Source: Jiella avicenniae
Lineage (GTDB): Bacteria; Pseudomonadota; Alphaproteobacteria; Rhizobiales; Rhizobiaceae
Assembly (NCBI RefSeq): GCF_021390325.1
Contig: NZ_JAJUWU010000021.1
Coordinates: 27,700-91,699, forward strand
Direction: 5' to 3'
Length of the DNA: 64,000 bases
The notes under the pieces are model-generated. The model did no database searches, was not told where the DNA came from, and saw nothing but the letters and a program-made list of their open reading frames with translations. Position 1 is the first letter of the stretch. Every line of letters starts with the position of its first letter. The position numbers and the translations under genes were made by a program. Of the stretch, positions 1-8,846 are shown piece after piece.

Positions 1-1224
1 GCCGTCATGGGCGGGGGCGGCATTGGTCTCGCCGCGGCCGCGGCGGAAGCGATGGCTGATGCGCCGCACGCCTTCCATGATGCCGCCGGGCAGGAAGATC
101 ACCACGATCATGAACAACAGGCCGAGGGTGAGCTGCCAGCCTTCGCCGACGAAGGGGCTGGTGATCGTCACCATGAACTCCTGCAGCCCATGCGGCAGGA
201 AGTCGAAGGTCCGGTGCAGGACGCCCTCGTTGAAGGAGGAGAAGATCTGTTCGAGATACTTCATCACCGCGGCGCCGATCACCGGGCCGAGCAGCGTCCC
301 GACGCCGCCGAGAATGGTCATCAGCACCACTTCGCCCGAGGCCGTCCACTGCATGCGGTCGGCGCCGGCGAGGGGGTCGGTGACGGCGAGGAGGCCGCCG
401 GCGAGACCGGCATACATGCCGGAGATGACGAAGGCGGCGAGCAGATAGGGCCGCGTCGCAAAGCCGGTGTAGTTCATCCGGTTCTGGTTGGACTTGATGG
501 CGAAGAGCATCAGACCGAAGGTCGAGTTGCGGATGCGCATCGTCACGAAGAAGGCGAGGATGAGCAGGATGGCGCAGAAGTAGAAGCCTGGCCAACCCTG
601 CAGCTCGATGCCGAAGAAGTCCGGCACGCCGCGGCCCGACGGCGATCCGAACATATGATCGAGGATGCGCGGATCGGACCCGGAGACCTGCAGCCCGGTC
701 TCGCCGTTGGTGATCGGCGTCAGCACCGAATAGGCGAGATTGTAGGACATCTGCGCGAAGGCGAGGGTGAGGATCGAGAAATAGATGCCCGAGCGCCTGA
801 GGCTGACATAGCCGATCAGAAGGGCGAAGACGCCGGCGACGACGATGGCGAAGACGAGCGCGATCACCGCGTTCATCGACAACAGCTTGAACATCCACAC
901 GGCGGCGTAGGAGCCGGTGCCGAGGAATGCGGCGTGGCCGAAGGAGAGGTAGCCGGAGAAGCCGAACAGGATGTTGAAGCCGAGGGCGAAGATGCCGAAG
1001 ATCGCGAACTTCTGCAGGATGTCCGGGTAGCCGGCGCCGATCGGCGCGAGCCAGATCGGCATGGTGAGGATGGCGAGCGCGAAGATCGCGAGCAGCAGAT
1101 AGTCGCTGCGGCTCGAACTCATGAAGCCGCGCAGGCCTTCGCCCTTGGGCTCGTGGCCCTCGGCCGGGCTTCGGCCCATGTTCTTGCTCAAGTTCTCGTC
1201 GGGGGTCATGACACTCTGGCTCAT
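1..1224 (-). CDS. livM: Branched-chain amino acid/amide ABC transporter permease LivM (3' end cut by window edge)
   Basis: Inner-membrane permease subunit of a Liv/Urt-type importer. The frame opens at ATG 1224, three bases after the livH stop, and stays open to base 1, giving 408 visible codons without a stop. The visible C-terminus contains the FLPGGIMEG motif usual near the end of LivM proteins, so only a few residues lie outside the window. A hydrophilic N-terminal segment of about 40 residues precedes the first membrane helix ([16 protein letters not shown]). It forms an operon with livH and the binding-protein gene; the ATPase genes are expected just beyond the left edge. Substrate could be a branched-chain amino acid, urea or another amide; sequence alone does not settle this. 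Confidence 0.9.
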   Translation of the reverse strand, partial: MSQSVMTPDENLSKNMGRSPAEGHEPKGEGLRGFMSSSRSDYLLLAIFALAILTMPIWLAPIGAGYPDILQKFAIFGIFALGFNILFGFSGYLSFGHAAFLGTGSYAAVWMFKLLSMNAVIALVFAIVVAGVFALLIGYVSLRRSGIYFSILTLAFAQMSYNLAYSVLTPITNGETGLQVSGSDPRILDHMFGSPSGRGVPDFFGIELQGWPGFYFCAILLILAFFVTMRIRNSTFGLMLFAIKSNQNRMNYTGFATRPYLLAAFVISGMYAGLAGGLLAVTDPLAGADRMQWTASGEVVLMTILGGVGTLLGPVIGAAVMKYLEQIFSSFNEGVLHRTFDFLPHGLQEFMVTITSPFVGEGWQLTLGLLFMIVVIFLPGGIMEGVRRISHRFRRGRGETNAAPAHDG

Positions 1225-1227
1225 CGG

Positions 1228-2241
1228 TCAGGCCTCCATGACACCGCGCCGGCCCATCAGGCCGCGTGGGCGAACCAGGAGCACCACGACGGCGACGAGA
1301 TAGATGATGATCTGGTCGATGCCGGGCACGATCGCCTTGATCTCGGTCATCGAGGCGAGCGACTGCAGGATGCCGAGAAGGAAGCCGGCGATCACCGCCC
1401 CGCCGAGCGAGCCCATGCCGCCGACCACGACGACGACGAAGGACAGGACGAGGAAGTCCATGCCGAGATGGTAGTTCGGTGCGAGGATCGGTGTGTACAT
1501 CACACCGGCGAGGCCGGCGACGACGGCGGCGATGCCGAAGACGATGGTGAACTTTCGGCCGATGTTGATGCCGAGGAGCCCGACGGTCTCGCGGTCGGCC
1601 ATGCCGGCGCGCACAACCATGCCGAAGGTGGTGAGCTGCAGGAAGGCGAAGACGAGGGCGATGACGGCGAGCGAGAACAGGAAATAGACGATCCGCCACA
1701 TCGGGTAGCTGATGTTCGACATGCCGAAGAGGGCGCCGATGTCGGCGCTGCCGGCCAGTGCGGGCGGCGCGGTCATCGGGATCGGATTGGCGCCGAAGAA
1801 GTATTTCACGATTTCCTGCAGGACGATCGCGAGGCCGAAGGTCACGAGGATCTGCTCGGCGTGGCTGCGCTTGTAGAAGAAGCGGATCAGCCCGCGTTCC
1901 ATCGCAAAGCCGATGAGCAGCATGACCGGAATGGCGAGGAGGATCGACAGCGGCACCGCCCAGTCGACGATGGCCTGGCCGGTATCGCCGTACCACAGCG
2001 TCAGATAGGGAATCTCCTTGTAGGCCTCGAAGAAGGTGACGCTTTCGTCGCGGACCCGCTCGGAAATCGTCAGCAGCCTGGAAAAGGCCACCGCGCAGAA
2101 GGCGCCGAGCATGAACAGCGCGCCGTGGGCGAAATTGACGACGCCGAGCGTGCCGAAGATGAGCGTCAGGCCGAGGGCGATCAGCGCATAGGCGCCGCCC
2201 TTGTCGAGACCGTTGAGAATCTGAAGTATGATGGCGTCCAT
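1228..2241 (-). CDS. livH: Branched-chain amino acid/amide ABC transporter permease LivH
   Basis: Second membrane subunit of the Liv-type importer, 337 residues. The N-terminus MDAIILQILNGLDKGGAYAL and the following GLTLIFGTLGVVNFAHGAL are hallmarks of the LivH/UrtB family, and hydrophobic helices alternate through the protein. An upstream in-frame start exists at 2304, but it adds an Arg/Pro-rich stretch atypical of the family, so ATG 2241 is preferred. An insertion near residues 65-125 (ISERVRDESVTFFEAYKEIP) is longer than in short LivH proteins and is seen in the larger permeases of this family. It is co-transcribed with livM three bases downstream. Confidence 0.92.
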   Translation of the reverse strand: MDAIILQILNGLDKGGAYALIALGLTLIFGTLGVVNFAHGALFMLGAFCAVAFSRLLTISERVRDESVTFFEAYKEIPYLTLWYGDTGQAIVDWAVPLSILLAIPVMLLIGFAMERGLIRFFYKRSHAEQILVTFGLAIVLQEIVKYFFGANPIPMTAPPALAGSADIGALFGMSNISYPMWRIVYFLFSLAVIALVFAFLQLTTFGMVVRAGMADRETVGLLGINIGRKFTIVFGIAAVVAGLAGVMYTPILAPNYHLGMDFLVLSFVVVVVGGMGSLGGAVIAGFLLGILQSLASMTEIKAIVPGIDQIIIYLVAVVVLLVRPRGLMGRRGVMEA

Positions 2242-2442
2242 CGAGCCTACCAGTGAGCCTTCTGCCGGGGACCGGGTCGTGCGGGGGCGGTCGCCGCGCC
2301 GCATCGTCGGCTATGTCCGGTTGTCCGGGAGGGGTCCGGTGCCGCGCCGCGCGTCGTCGTGCGGCGTCCCGCCGGAGTCATTTCGAGCGACCGGGCGGGC
2401 GGCGTTTCCGCCACCCGCCCGCAGCTTTTCAGTCGACGAGGG

Positions 2443-3807
2443 TCAGGCGGCGCAACCCTTGACCTCGTAGGGGCCGAGATCACCGCCGAAGATCGACGCA
2501 TCGTAGGTGACCTGATCGCGCGGCACGATCTTGACGATCTCCATGAGGTCGAACTGGTTGGTCGGGTTCTCCTTGCCCCGCACGACGAGCACGTCCTTGA
2601 AGCACTGGTGGTCGGAGCCGCGATAGAGCGTCGGACCGTTGCCCATGCCGTCGAACTCGAAGTCCTCCAGCGCCTTGATCAGTTCCGGCGGGTAGAAGGT
2701 GCCGGCCTTTTCGGCGGCATTGGCGTAGAGCAGCGTCTGGACGTAGCAGGTCTGGGCCGCCTGCGAGGGCGGCGAGCCATAGGCTTCGCCGAACGACTTG
2801 GCGAGGATCTTGGAGGGCTCGTTGTCGAGCTTCCAGTCCCAGTTGGCGGTGCCGAGGATGCCCTTGACCGCTTCTCCCGCGCCCTGGGCCATGAGTTCGG
2901 AGAACAGGGGCACGACGATCTCGAACTGCTTGCCGTTCACCTGCTTGTTCTTCATGTCGAACTGGGTGACGGCCTGGCGCAGCGAGTTGACCATGTCGCC
3001 GCCGTAGTGGTTGAGGATCAGGACGTCGGCGCCGGAATTGAGCACCGGCGTCAGATACTGCGAGAAGTCGCCGGCACCGAGCGGCGTGCGCACGGCCTGC
3101 ACCGTCTCCCAGCCGAGCGCCTCGGTGGCGTTCTTGATCGATTCTTCCTGCGTCCAGCCCCAGGTGTAGTCGGCCGTGAGGTGATAGGCCTTGCGGTCCT
3201 TGCCGTATTCCTCGCCGAGGACGGGGCCGAGCGCCTGGCCCGACATGTAGGCGTTGAAGAAGTGGCGGAAGCCGTAGCGCCGCTTGTCCTTGCCGGTGGT
3301 GTCGTTGGAGTGGGTGAGGCCGGCCATGAACATGACGCCCATGTCCTGGCAGAGCGACTGCACGGCCACCGCGACGCCCGAGGACGAACCGCCGGAAATC
3401 ATGATCGCCTTGTCGGCCTCGATCATGCGCTTGGCCGAAGCTCTTGCGGCATCGGACTTCGTCTGGGTGTCGCCGGTGACGAAGGTCACCTTCTTGCCGA
3501 GGATGCCGTTGCCCTTGAGGCTGGAGGGCTGCAGCGTCTTGACGAGACCGCCGTCGCCTTCGCCGTTGAGATGCTGGACCGCCAGCTGGAAGGCCCGCAG
3601 CTCGTCGGCGCCTTCGTCGGCATAGGGGCCGGACTGCGGGACGTTGAAGCCGAGAACGACGTTGCCGCCGGTCGGATTGTTGCAGAAGGCCTGATCCTGC
3701 GACCAGGCATTGCGCACGAAGAAGTGCGGGGTCGCCAGACCGGCACCGAGGGCGGCGCCCGTCTTCAGAAGTCTGCGGCGGCTCCAGGCCGACGTATCAA
3801 TAGCCAT
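2443..3807 (-). CDS. Branched-chain amino acid-type ABC transporter substrate-binding protein
   Basis: Periplasmic type-I binding protein (Peripla_BP_6 family), 454 residues. The N-terminus carries a Tat-like signal (SRRRLLKTGAALGAGLA), so it is probably exported folded. The body shows the family pattern: GFNVPQSGPYADEGADELRA (ligand-entry loop), VTGDTQTKSDAARASAKRMI and ISGGSSSGVAVAV. A strong Shine-Dalgarno GGAGGAG precedes ATG 3807. It lies upstream of livH and livM with a 201-bp spacer and supplies ligand to that permease. The ligand is not predictable with confidence; proteins of this length and Tat type often serve amides, urea or aromatic and branched amino acids. No regulator gene is adjacent. 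Confidence 0.88.
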   Translation of the reverse strand: MAIDTSAWSRRRLLKTGAALGAGLATPHFFVRNAWSQDQAFCNNPTGGNVVLGFNVPQSGPYADEGADELRAFQLAVQHLNGEGDGGLVKTLQPSSLKGNGILGKKVTFVTGDTQTKSDAARASAKRMIEADKAIMISGGSSSGVAVAVQSLCQDMGVMFMAGLTHSNDTTGKDKRRYGFRHFFNAYMSGQALGPVLGEEYGKDRKAYHLTADYTWGWTQEESIKNATEALGWETVQAVRTPLGAGDFSQYLTPVLNSGADVLILNHYGGDMVNSLRQAVTQFDMKNKQVNGKQFEIVVPLFSELMAQGAGEAVKGILGTANWDWKLDNEPSKILAKSFGEAYGSPPSQAAQTCYVQTLLYANAAEKAGTFYPPELIKALEDFEFDGMGNGPTLYRGSDHQCFKDVLVVRGKENPTNQFDLMEIVKIVPRDQVTYDASIFGGDLGPYEVKGCAA

Positions 3808-4064
3808 GCTTCTCCTCCCGAATTGAAAGCCGAACAGTGGTGGCCGCGAGCCGTCTCCTCCCGCATCGGGACCATCACCTATTCGTGCCTATCGTCTACG
3901 AGGGGACGAATTCAAGCTATAATACTTTGGACTAAAGAAATGGGCGCCGAAGCTGCCGGTGCAGAACGCCAGTGCGCTGCGGAAGATTGTCCCGCAGCGC
4001 AATAATTCTTGTAACTGCTGATGTGAAAGTCACGGTGACTGGAGACGGTCGGCGGGCCGCTCGG

Positions 4065-5198
4065 TCATTGGCGACGGAAGCAGTCACTCAACCCCTGCGC
4101 TATGTTCCCGATGAGGGTGGGGTAGAGATCGGGGCCGTCCTGCAGGTCGGCACCCAGGGGGTCCAGAACTCCGACCGTCGCCGACGTGCCTTCGGTGACC
4201 GTCGCGACGATGCTCGGCTCGAATTCCGGTTCGGTGAAAACGCAGGCGGCGCCGACGCTTTCGAGCTTGTCCTTGATCTCGCGAATCCGCGCCGCGCCGG
4301 GCGCCCGCTCGGGGCTGACGGTGATCGCGCCGGCCGCCGGCACGCCGAACCGCTCTTCGAAATATTGATAGGCGTCGTGGAAGACGACGAAGGGCTTTTT
4401 CGGAGCATCCTGCAGCTTGGCGCGAACGTCCTCTTCCAGCGTCTTCAAGCGCTCCACATAGGCGTCTGCATTGGCGCGATAGGTGGCCGCATGGGCCGGG
4501 TCGACGTCCGACAGCGTCGCGGCGATCGCCTTCGTCATCGCGACGGCATTCTCCGGATCGAGCCAGACGTGCTCGTTGACGCCGCTTTCACCGTGATCAT
4601 GGTCGTGATCCGCGGATTCGCCGGCTTCGTGCTCGTGGCTGGCGCCTTTCTCGTGGTCGTCTTCGGCCGTGCCGTGATCGTGGTCGTCGTCGGGCTCGAA
4701 CATCGCGCCCGACCGTGCCTTCAGCTTCTCGACGCCCTCGGCGTCCCAGAGGGGAACGATCCGGGCATCGCTGCCGAGCGAGCCGATCGGCTTGACCAGG
4801 AAGTTCTCGAGCTGCGGTCCGATCCAGAAGATCGCCTGCGCCTCGGACAGGGCGCTCGCGTCGGACGGTTTCAACGCCGCCGTATGGGGGGAGGCCGCAC
4901 CCTCGACGATCAGATGGGGTTTGCCGACCCCTTGCATGACCGCCGAGACGAGCGATTCCACCGGTTTGATCGAGGCGACGACCTTGGGTGCCTCTTGGGC
5001 CTCGGCGGACTGCGAGGCGAGGGCGAGGCCGGCGATCAGCGCGGCGACGAAGGCCTTCGCGGCCAGAAAGCCGCCGCCGGCCTCCGGGGGGCGCGATTTG
5101 CCGGCACTTGGCGTCGTCGCCCTGGCGCCGCGTCGTGTCCGGCCGGAGGTCCGCGCCCGAGCTCGGACCGGTTCGACGAGGTTTCGCGGATGTGGCAT
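4065..5198 (-). CDS. znuA: Zinc ABC transporter substrate-binding protein ZnuA
   Basis: Periplasmic zinc-binding protein of the ZnuABC importer (cluster A-I), 377 residues from ATG 5198. A TTG five codons upstream is also open, but the ATG has GGAG at a suitable distance. A hydrophobic signal segment (residues about 44-66) ends in SQSAEA; the basic N-region before it is unusually long. Family motifs include VVASIKPVESLVSAVM, the metal-ligand region PHTAALKPSDA, NEHVWLDPENA and FVVFHDAYQYFEERF. A His/Asp-rich loop at roughly residues 165-205 (DHDHG, HEHEAG, DHDHDHGESG) is typical of high-affinity ZnuA. It is transcribed divergently from znuCB-zur across paired Zur-like palindromes. Confidence 0.96.
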   Translation of the reverse strand: MPHPRNLVEPVRARARTSGRTRRGARATTPSAGKSRPPEAGGGFLAAKAFVAALIAGLALASQSAEAQEAPKVVASIKPVESLVSAVMQGVGKPHLIVEGAASPHTAALKPSDASALSEAQAIFWIGPQLENFLVKPIGSLGSDARIVPLWDAEGVEKLKARSGAMFEPDDDHDHGTAEDDHEKGASHEHEAGESADHDHDHGESGVNEHVWLDPENAVAMTKAIAATLSDVDPAHAATYRANADAYVERLKTLEEDVRAKLQDAPKKPFVVFHDAYQYFEERFGVPAAGAITVSPERAPGAARIREIKDKLESVGAACVFTEPEFEPSIVATVTEGTSATVGVLDPLGADLQDGPDLYPTLIGNIAQGLSDCFRRQ

Positions 5199-5212
5199 CG
5201 CTTGTGACTCCA

Positions 5213-5251
5213 ATGTTATATCATTACATCGTTTGCGTTATGCTATAACGC
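5213..5251. promoter_or_regulatory. Two Zur-like operators in the znuA/znuC divergent promoter region
   Basis: Two inverted repeats lie between the divergent znuA and znuC genes. At 5213-5229, ATGTTAT and ATTACAT flank 3 bp with one mismatch. At 5234-5252 the sequence TGCGTTATGCTATAACGCA is a perfect palindrome with 8-bp arms and 3-bp spacer. Both resemble the GTTATA/TATAAC core of alphaproteobacterial Zur boxes, and zur is encoded in the znuCB operon. Zinc-bound Zur would repress both directions. Site identity is inferred from context and motif; one box per promoter is likely. Confidence 0.8.
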
Positions 5252-5286
5252 ATGGCATAGCAAGGCCAGAAACGGACCATTCGAAA

Positions 5287-6213
5287 ATGACAGACCCGAT
5301 GAGCCGCCCCCGCGCCCAACCGTTGATCGACATGCGCGGCGTCGGTGTGTCCCGCTCGGGCCGCTGGCTCGTGCAAGGCGTCGATCTCGTGATCCGGCCG
5401 GGCGAGATCGTCACGCTGATCGGGCCGAACGGCTCCGGCAAGACGACGACGGCGAAGACCGCCGTCGGCATTCTGAAACCAGACTCCGGCCGGGTCGATC
5501 GCGCCCGCGACCTCGTCGTCGGATACGTTCCGCAGAAGCTCGCCATCGACCGCTCGCTGCCGATGCGGGTCGCGCGGATGATGACGCTGACGACGAAAGC
5601 GGGCGCGGGCGCCGTCGAGGCGGCGCTCGACAGGGTCGGCATCGCCCATCTGGCCAGGGCGCAGGTACACGACCTGTCGGGCGGCGAGTTCCAGCGGGCG
5701 CTGCTCGCCCGCGCCATGCTGCGACGGCCGGATCTCCTCGTCCTCGACGAACCGGTGCAGGGCGTCGACTTCTCCGGCGAGATCGCGCTCTACGAGCTGA
5801 TTTCGGAGCTGAGGGACAGCGAGGGCTGCGCGGTTCTCCTGATCTCCCACGATCTGCACGTCGTCATGGCGAAGACCGACCGGGTGATCTGTCTCAACGG
5901 CCATGTCTGCTGCGAGGGCAGCCCGAGTTCGGTCGCGGCCTCGCCGGCCTATCGGCAGCTCTTCGGCGATCGCGCCGCGGAGGCTCTCGCCGTCTATCGG
6001 CACCACCACGATCATACCCATCTGCCGGGCGGCGAGATCAGCTACCCGGCTCGTCACGATCACGATGACGGCGACGGCTACGCCCATGGCCATCGCCACG
6101 GGGACGGACCGTGCAGTCACGCGCATGGCACGACCCGGGAGGCCGACGCGGCCGGCCGGCCCGGCGACGCGGACGAAGCCGACGCACGCGCCGTGGAGGA
6201 CCATCATGCTTGA
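5287..6213 (+). CDS. znuC: Zinc ABC transporter ATP-binding protein ZnuC with His-rich C-terminal tail
   Basis: Cytoplasmic ATPase of the zinc importer, 308 residues. Walker A GPNGSGKTTT (about residue 45), signature LSGGEFQRALLARAML, Walker B LLVLDEPVQGVD and switch His in LLISHDLHVV are intact. After the ATPase domain, roughly residues 235-290 form a His/Asp-rich tail (HHHDHTH, RHDHDDGDGYAHGHRHGDG, CSHAHG), which probably binds zinc in the cytoplasm and is longer than in enterobacterial ZnuC. Start ATG 5287 was chosen because it follows the Zur-type palindromes; MSRP at 5299 is an alternative. The stop overlaps znuB by 8 bp, indicating translational coupling. Confidence 0.95.
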   Translation: MTDPMSRPRAQPLIDMRGVGVSRSGRWLVQGVDLVIRPGEIVTLIGPNGSGKTTTAKTAVGILKPDSGRVDRARDLVVGYVPQKLAIDRSLPMRVARMMTLTTKAGAGAVEAALDRVGIAHLARAQVHDLSGGEFQRALLARAMLRRPDLLVLDEPVQGVDFSGEIALYELISELRDSEGCAVLLISHDLHVVMAKTDRVICLNGHVCCEGSPSSVAASPAYRQLFGDRAAEALAVYRHHHDHTHLPGGEISYPARHDHDDGDGYAHGHRHGDGPCSHAHGTTREADAAGRPGDADEADARAVEDHHA

Positions 6214-7027
6214 CGACTTCTTCACCCGCGCGCTGCTCGCCGGCCTCGGCATCGCCGTCATCGCCGGCCCGCTCGGCTGCTTCGTCGTCTGGCGGCGCAT
6301 GGCCTATTTCGGCGACACCATGGCCCATTCGGCGCTGCTCGGCATCGCGCTGGCGCTGGCCTTCGAATGGGCGACGCTGCCGGCGGTCTTTCTGATCGCC
6401 GCCGTCGTTTCGCTGGCGCTGATCCTCCTGCAGCGGCGGGGCGGGCTCTCGACCGATTCGCTGCTCGGCATCCTCTCCCATTCGACGCTGGCGATCGGCC
6501 TCGTGGCGCTCGCCTTCATGCCATGGGTGCGGGTCGATCTCCTCGGCTATCTGTTCGGCGACATCCTGGCGGTCACGCGAGCCGATCTGGCGGCGATCTG
6601 GGGCGGCTCGGCCGTCGTCGGCGCGGCGCTGTTCCTGCTCTGGCGGCCGCTTCTGGCCGGAACGGTGAACGCCGAACTGGCGAGCGCCGAGGGACAGTCG
6701 CCGGAACTGGCGCGCGCGGCCTTCATGCTGCTTCTGGCCTTCGTCATCGCCATCGCCATGAAGATCGTCGGCATCCTCCTGATCACCGCGCTGCTGATCA
6801 TCCCGGCAGCGACGGCGCGACGCTTCGCCACCTCGCCGGAAACGATGGCGCTGGTCGCCGCCGTCGTCGGCGCGATGGCGTCGACCGGCGGGCTCTATCT
6901 CTCGCTCGGCTACGACACCCCGTCCGGCCCCTCGATCGTCGTCGCCGCGCTGATGCTGTTTCTCCTGGCGCTGCTGCCGCTGCCGAGACTTGCGCGCCGC
7001 AGAACGACGGAGGAGGGGGCGCCATGA
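6206..7027 (+). CDS. znuB: Zinc ABC transporter permease ZnuB
   Basis: Membrane subunit of the zinc importer (ABC-3 family), 273 residues, with about eight hydrophobic segments. Family features are LLAGLGIAVIAGPLGCFVVW at the N-terminus, RRMAYFGDTMAHSALLGIAL, the LGYLFGDILAV segment and MKIVGILLITALLIIPAATA. Its ATG lies inside the end of znuC and its stop overlaps the zur start (ATGA), so znuC, znuB and zur are a tightly coupled operon. It pairs with ZnuA across the divergent promoter. Confidence 0.95.
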   Translation: MLDDFFTRALLAGLGIAVIAGPLGCFVVWRRMAYFGDTMAHSALLGIALALAFEWATLPAVFLIAAVVSLALILLQRRGGLSTDSLLGILSHSTLAIGLVALAFMPWVRVDLLGYLFGDILAVTRADLAAIWGGSAVVGAALFLLWRPLLAGTVNAELASAEGQSPELARAAFMLLLAFVIAIAMKIVGILLITALLIIPAATARRFATSPETMALVAAVVGAMASTGGLYLSLGYDTPSGPSIVVAALMLFLLALLPLPRLARRRTTEEGAP

Positions 7028-7458
7028 CCGCCAAGCCGGCCCTGACCCGCAACCAGACCCTGGTGCTCCAGACTCTCACGGCCGCCGTCGAGCCGCTCAG
7101 CGCCTATGCCATTCTCGATCGTCTGCGAGGCGAGGGGTTCCGGGCGCCGCTGCAGGTCTATCGCGCCCTCGACAAGCTGCTGGAGACCGGCCTCGTGCAC
7201 CGGCTCGACAGTCTCAAGGCCTTCGTCGCCTGCTCGCATCCGCACGAGCATGGCGGTGAGGAGATGGTGGCCTTCGCGATCTGCGAGACCTGCGGCGGGG
7301 TCTGGGAATTCTCCGATTCGAAGATCGAGGACCGCTTCAGCGCTTGGGCCGAGGCAGAAGGCTTCCTGACCAGAACGACGACGCTGGAGATTTCCGGCCT
7401 GTGCAGCCTCTGCCGCCAACGCGCGGCGGCCGGCGAAGCCGTGGAAGCCGGCGTCTGA
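7024..7458 (+). CDS. zur: Zinc uptake regulator Zur (Fur family)
   Basis: Zinc-responsive repressor of the Fur family, 144 residues. The N-terminal winged helix (TRNQTLVLQTLTAAVEPLSA to LDKLLETGLVHRLDSL) is followed by the dimerisation and metal domain. Structural-zinc cysteines appear as CETCGG and CSLCRQ, and the regulatory region contains CSHPHEHGGEEM. Sequence and position at the end of znuCB indicate Zur rather than Fur or Irr. It probably represses znuA and its own operon through the palindromes at 5213-5252. A GC-rich inverted repeat (GGCCGG...CCGGCC, 7459-7476) follows the stop but has no clear T tract. Confidence 0.93.
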   Translation: MTAKPALTRNQTLVLQTLTAAVEPLSAYAILDRLRGEGFRAPLQVYRALDKLLETGLVHRLDSLKAFVACSHPHEHGGEEMVAFAICETCGGVWEFSDSKIEDRFSAWAEAEGFLTRTTTLEISGLCSLCRQRAAAGEAVEAGV

Positions 7459-7554
7459 GGCCGGTCGGAGCCGGCCGGACGAGGAATTTTCAGGAATCGC
7501 CATCGCATGCTTGCGGTCCGGGAAAGGCCCCGTTATATACCGCGCCGCAGGTCA

Positions 7555-7631
7555 CGGAGTGTAGCGCAGCCTGGTAGCGCACCTCGTTCGGGACGAGGGG
7601 GTCGCAGGTTCGAATCCTGCCACTCCGACCA
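7555..7631 (+). tRNA. tRNA-Pro (anticodon CGG)
   Basis: A complete cloverleaf with encoded CCA: acceptor CGGAGTG pairs with CACTCCG, anticodon stem CCTCG/CGAGG encloses loop TTCGGGA (anticodon CGG), and the T arm reads GCAGG TTCGAAT CCTGC. It decodes CCG proline codons. Its 3' end is followed about 70 bp later by integrase debris, the usual arrangement where a tRNA gene has served as an integration site. Confidence 0.96.
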
Positions 7632-7703
7632 GCTTTCTCAAGGGCTTAGCCCGAATTTCCCGAAATAGCCTCGGACGATGCGGCGGAAACTGCGGCGGAA
7701 ACC

Positions 7704-8075
7704 TCATTCCGCCGGCGGAAAGCACGCGACCTTCGTCGGCGACTCGAGACCACGTTCGCGACTTGACCGCCCCTTCCTGTGACCGGCGCTTCCCTCGGTG
7801 AACGCCCGCACGACCGCCATCTCGGCCTCTGGATGGTCGTGGCCGTATGTCCGGATCAACATCTCAATCGACATCGACGAGTGGTTCGCGATCTCATCGA
7901 GCTTTTCGCCGGACCAGATCAGCCGGCTCGCTGCTGTGTGCCGGAACAGGGGGCGAACATAGCCATGGCCTTCTCCGAAGATGTCGTCCATTGCCCGCGA
8001 CAGAGCCTTCCTATAGCCCGCCGCTGCGGATGAGCGCAGGATCCGACTTGCTCGCGTCGTTGCAGGCGGCGATGA
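7704..8075 (-). pseudogene. Tyrosine recombinase (phage/island integrase), C-terminal fragment
   Basis: An open minus frame ending at 7704 encodes a piece of the catalytic domain of a tyrosine integrase: LFRHTAASRLIWSGEKLDEI, then SSMSIEMLIRTYGHDHPEAE. The R-H pair of the HxLRHT-type box and the terminal catalytic Tyr region (TYGHDHP) are visible, but everything before the C-terminal about 100 residues is missing. Upstream the reading continues only to a stop at 8076-8078 and has no homology to the rest of an integrase. Its position immediately 3' of tRNA-Pro fits an eroded genomic island that used that tRNA. Confidence 0.7.
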
Positions 8076-8250
8076 CTACGACGCCTTGGCGGCGTCGGAT
8101 GCCGTCGAGGCACTCTGGGAGCGCACTCACGATCTCGCTCCACCAGTCGTCGCCTCGACGTCGACCAGTCGTGCCGCTGTCGCTCGGCTCGGACGACGAT
8201 CCGCGACGACCGCGTCCGTCCGGCCTGCAATCTCGTCGATCGTAACTGGT
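8011..8250 (-). pseudogene. AAA-type ATPase fragment (Walker B to sensor 1 region)
   Basis: In a different minus frame from the integrase piece, ending at a TAG at 8011-8013, the reading includes GDDWWSEIVSALPECLDGI and then GVVVIAACNDASKSDPALIR. This matches the stretch between Walker B and sensor 1 of AAA ATPases of the FtsH/BCS1-like type (pattern LL..LDGI...GVVVIAATN....DPALIR.GRLD). The frame then stops where the expected GRLDR should follow. No ATG-started gene covers it. It is probably a second remnant of the element inserted at tRNA-Pro, joined to the integrase remnant by deletion. The assignment rests on about 45 residues. Confidence 0.45.
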
Positions 8251-8371
8251 GCTCCGCAGCCGGCGAGAGCAGGCCGGCGTCGGTGGGCGCCCGACGCAAG
8301 TGATGGTGGCCTCTCCAGACGAGGCCTTTTATGTCTACTAACTCCGTCGGAAACAGTATAAACTCTCTCTC

Positions 8372-8827
8372 ATGATCAGCCAAAAAGCCAAATATGCCTT
8401 GCGGGCCCTCGTTGCGCTGGCGACCAGCGAGGAGGATGCGATGACGACGTCTGAGATCGCCGAGCGGCAGAAGATCCCGCGCAAGTTTCTCGAGCAGATC
8501 CTGCTCGACATGAAGCGCGTGGGCATCGTCCACAGCCGCCGCGGCAAGCTCGGCGGCTATGCCCTCCTGAAGCCGGCCGACGCGATCACCTTTGGGGAGG
8601 TGCTGCGGCTGATCGACGGTCCGATCGCACCGCTCCCTTGCCTCAGCCGGATCGCCTATCGGCGCTGCGACGACTGCCAGAGCGAGACGAATTGCGAGAT
8701 CCGCCGGGTCTTCGCGCGGGTCGCGACCTCGGCCCGGGACGTCCTCGACCGCACGACGATCGCCGATTCGCTCCGGCGTCCCGGGCCCATTCCGATCATC
8801 GATGACGAGATCGAGGCGACCGGCTAG
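8372..8827 (+). CDS. Rrf2-family transcriptional regulator of the sulfate uptake operon
   Basis: Winged-helix Rrf2/IscR-like regulator, 151 residues. The N-terminus MISQKAKYALRALVALA and the recognition region IPRKFLEQILLDMKRVGIV-HSRRGKLGGY are family hallmarks. A cysteine set (CLSRIAYRRCDDCQSETNCEI, about residues 90-110) matches the spacing seen in Rrf2 proteins that bind a cluster or sense thiols. It sits directly upstream of sbp-cysTWA in the same orientation with an 84-bp gap, so control of sulfate import according to cysteine or Fe-S status is likely. Which ligand it senses cannot be read from sequence. Confidence 0.88.
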   Translation: MISQKAKYALRALVALATSEEDAMTTSEIAERQKIPRKFLEQILLDMKRVGIVHSRRGKLGGYALLKPADAITFGEVLRLIDGPIAPLPCLSRIAYRRCDDCQSETNCEIRRVFARVATSARDVLDRTTIADSLRRPGPIPIIDDEIEATG

Positions 8828-8846
8828 AAGCTGGTCGAAAACCCAG

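Noticed and set aside
7..2256. A very long plus-strand open frame (about 750 codons) antisense to livM and livH.
   Set aside because: High GC keeps the opposite frame open. Its translation is a His/Glu/Asp/Arg-rich mixture with no domains, while the minus frames encode clear LivMH.
7459..7476. GGCCGG/CCGGCC repeat after zur as a terminator.
   Set aside because: No T tract follows, and short GC palindromes are frequent in such DNA.
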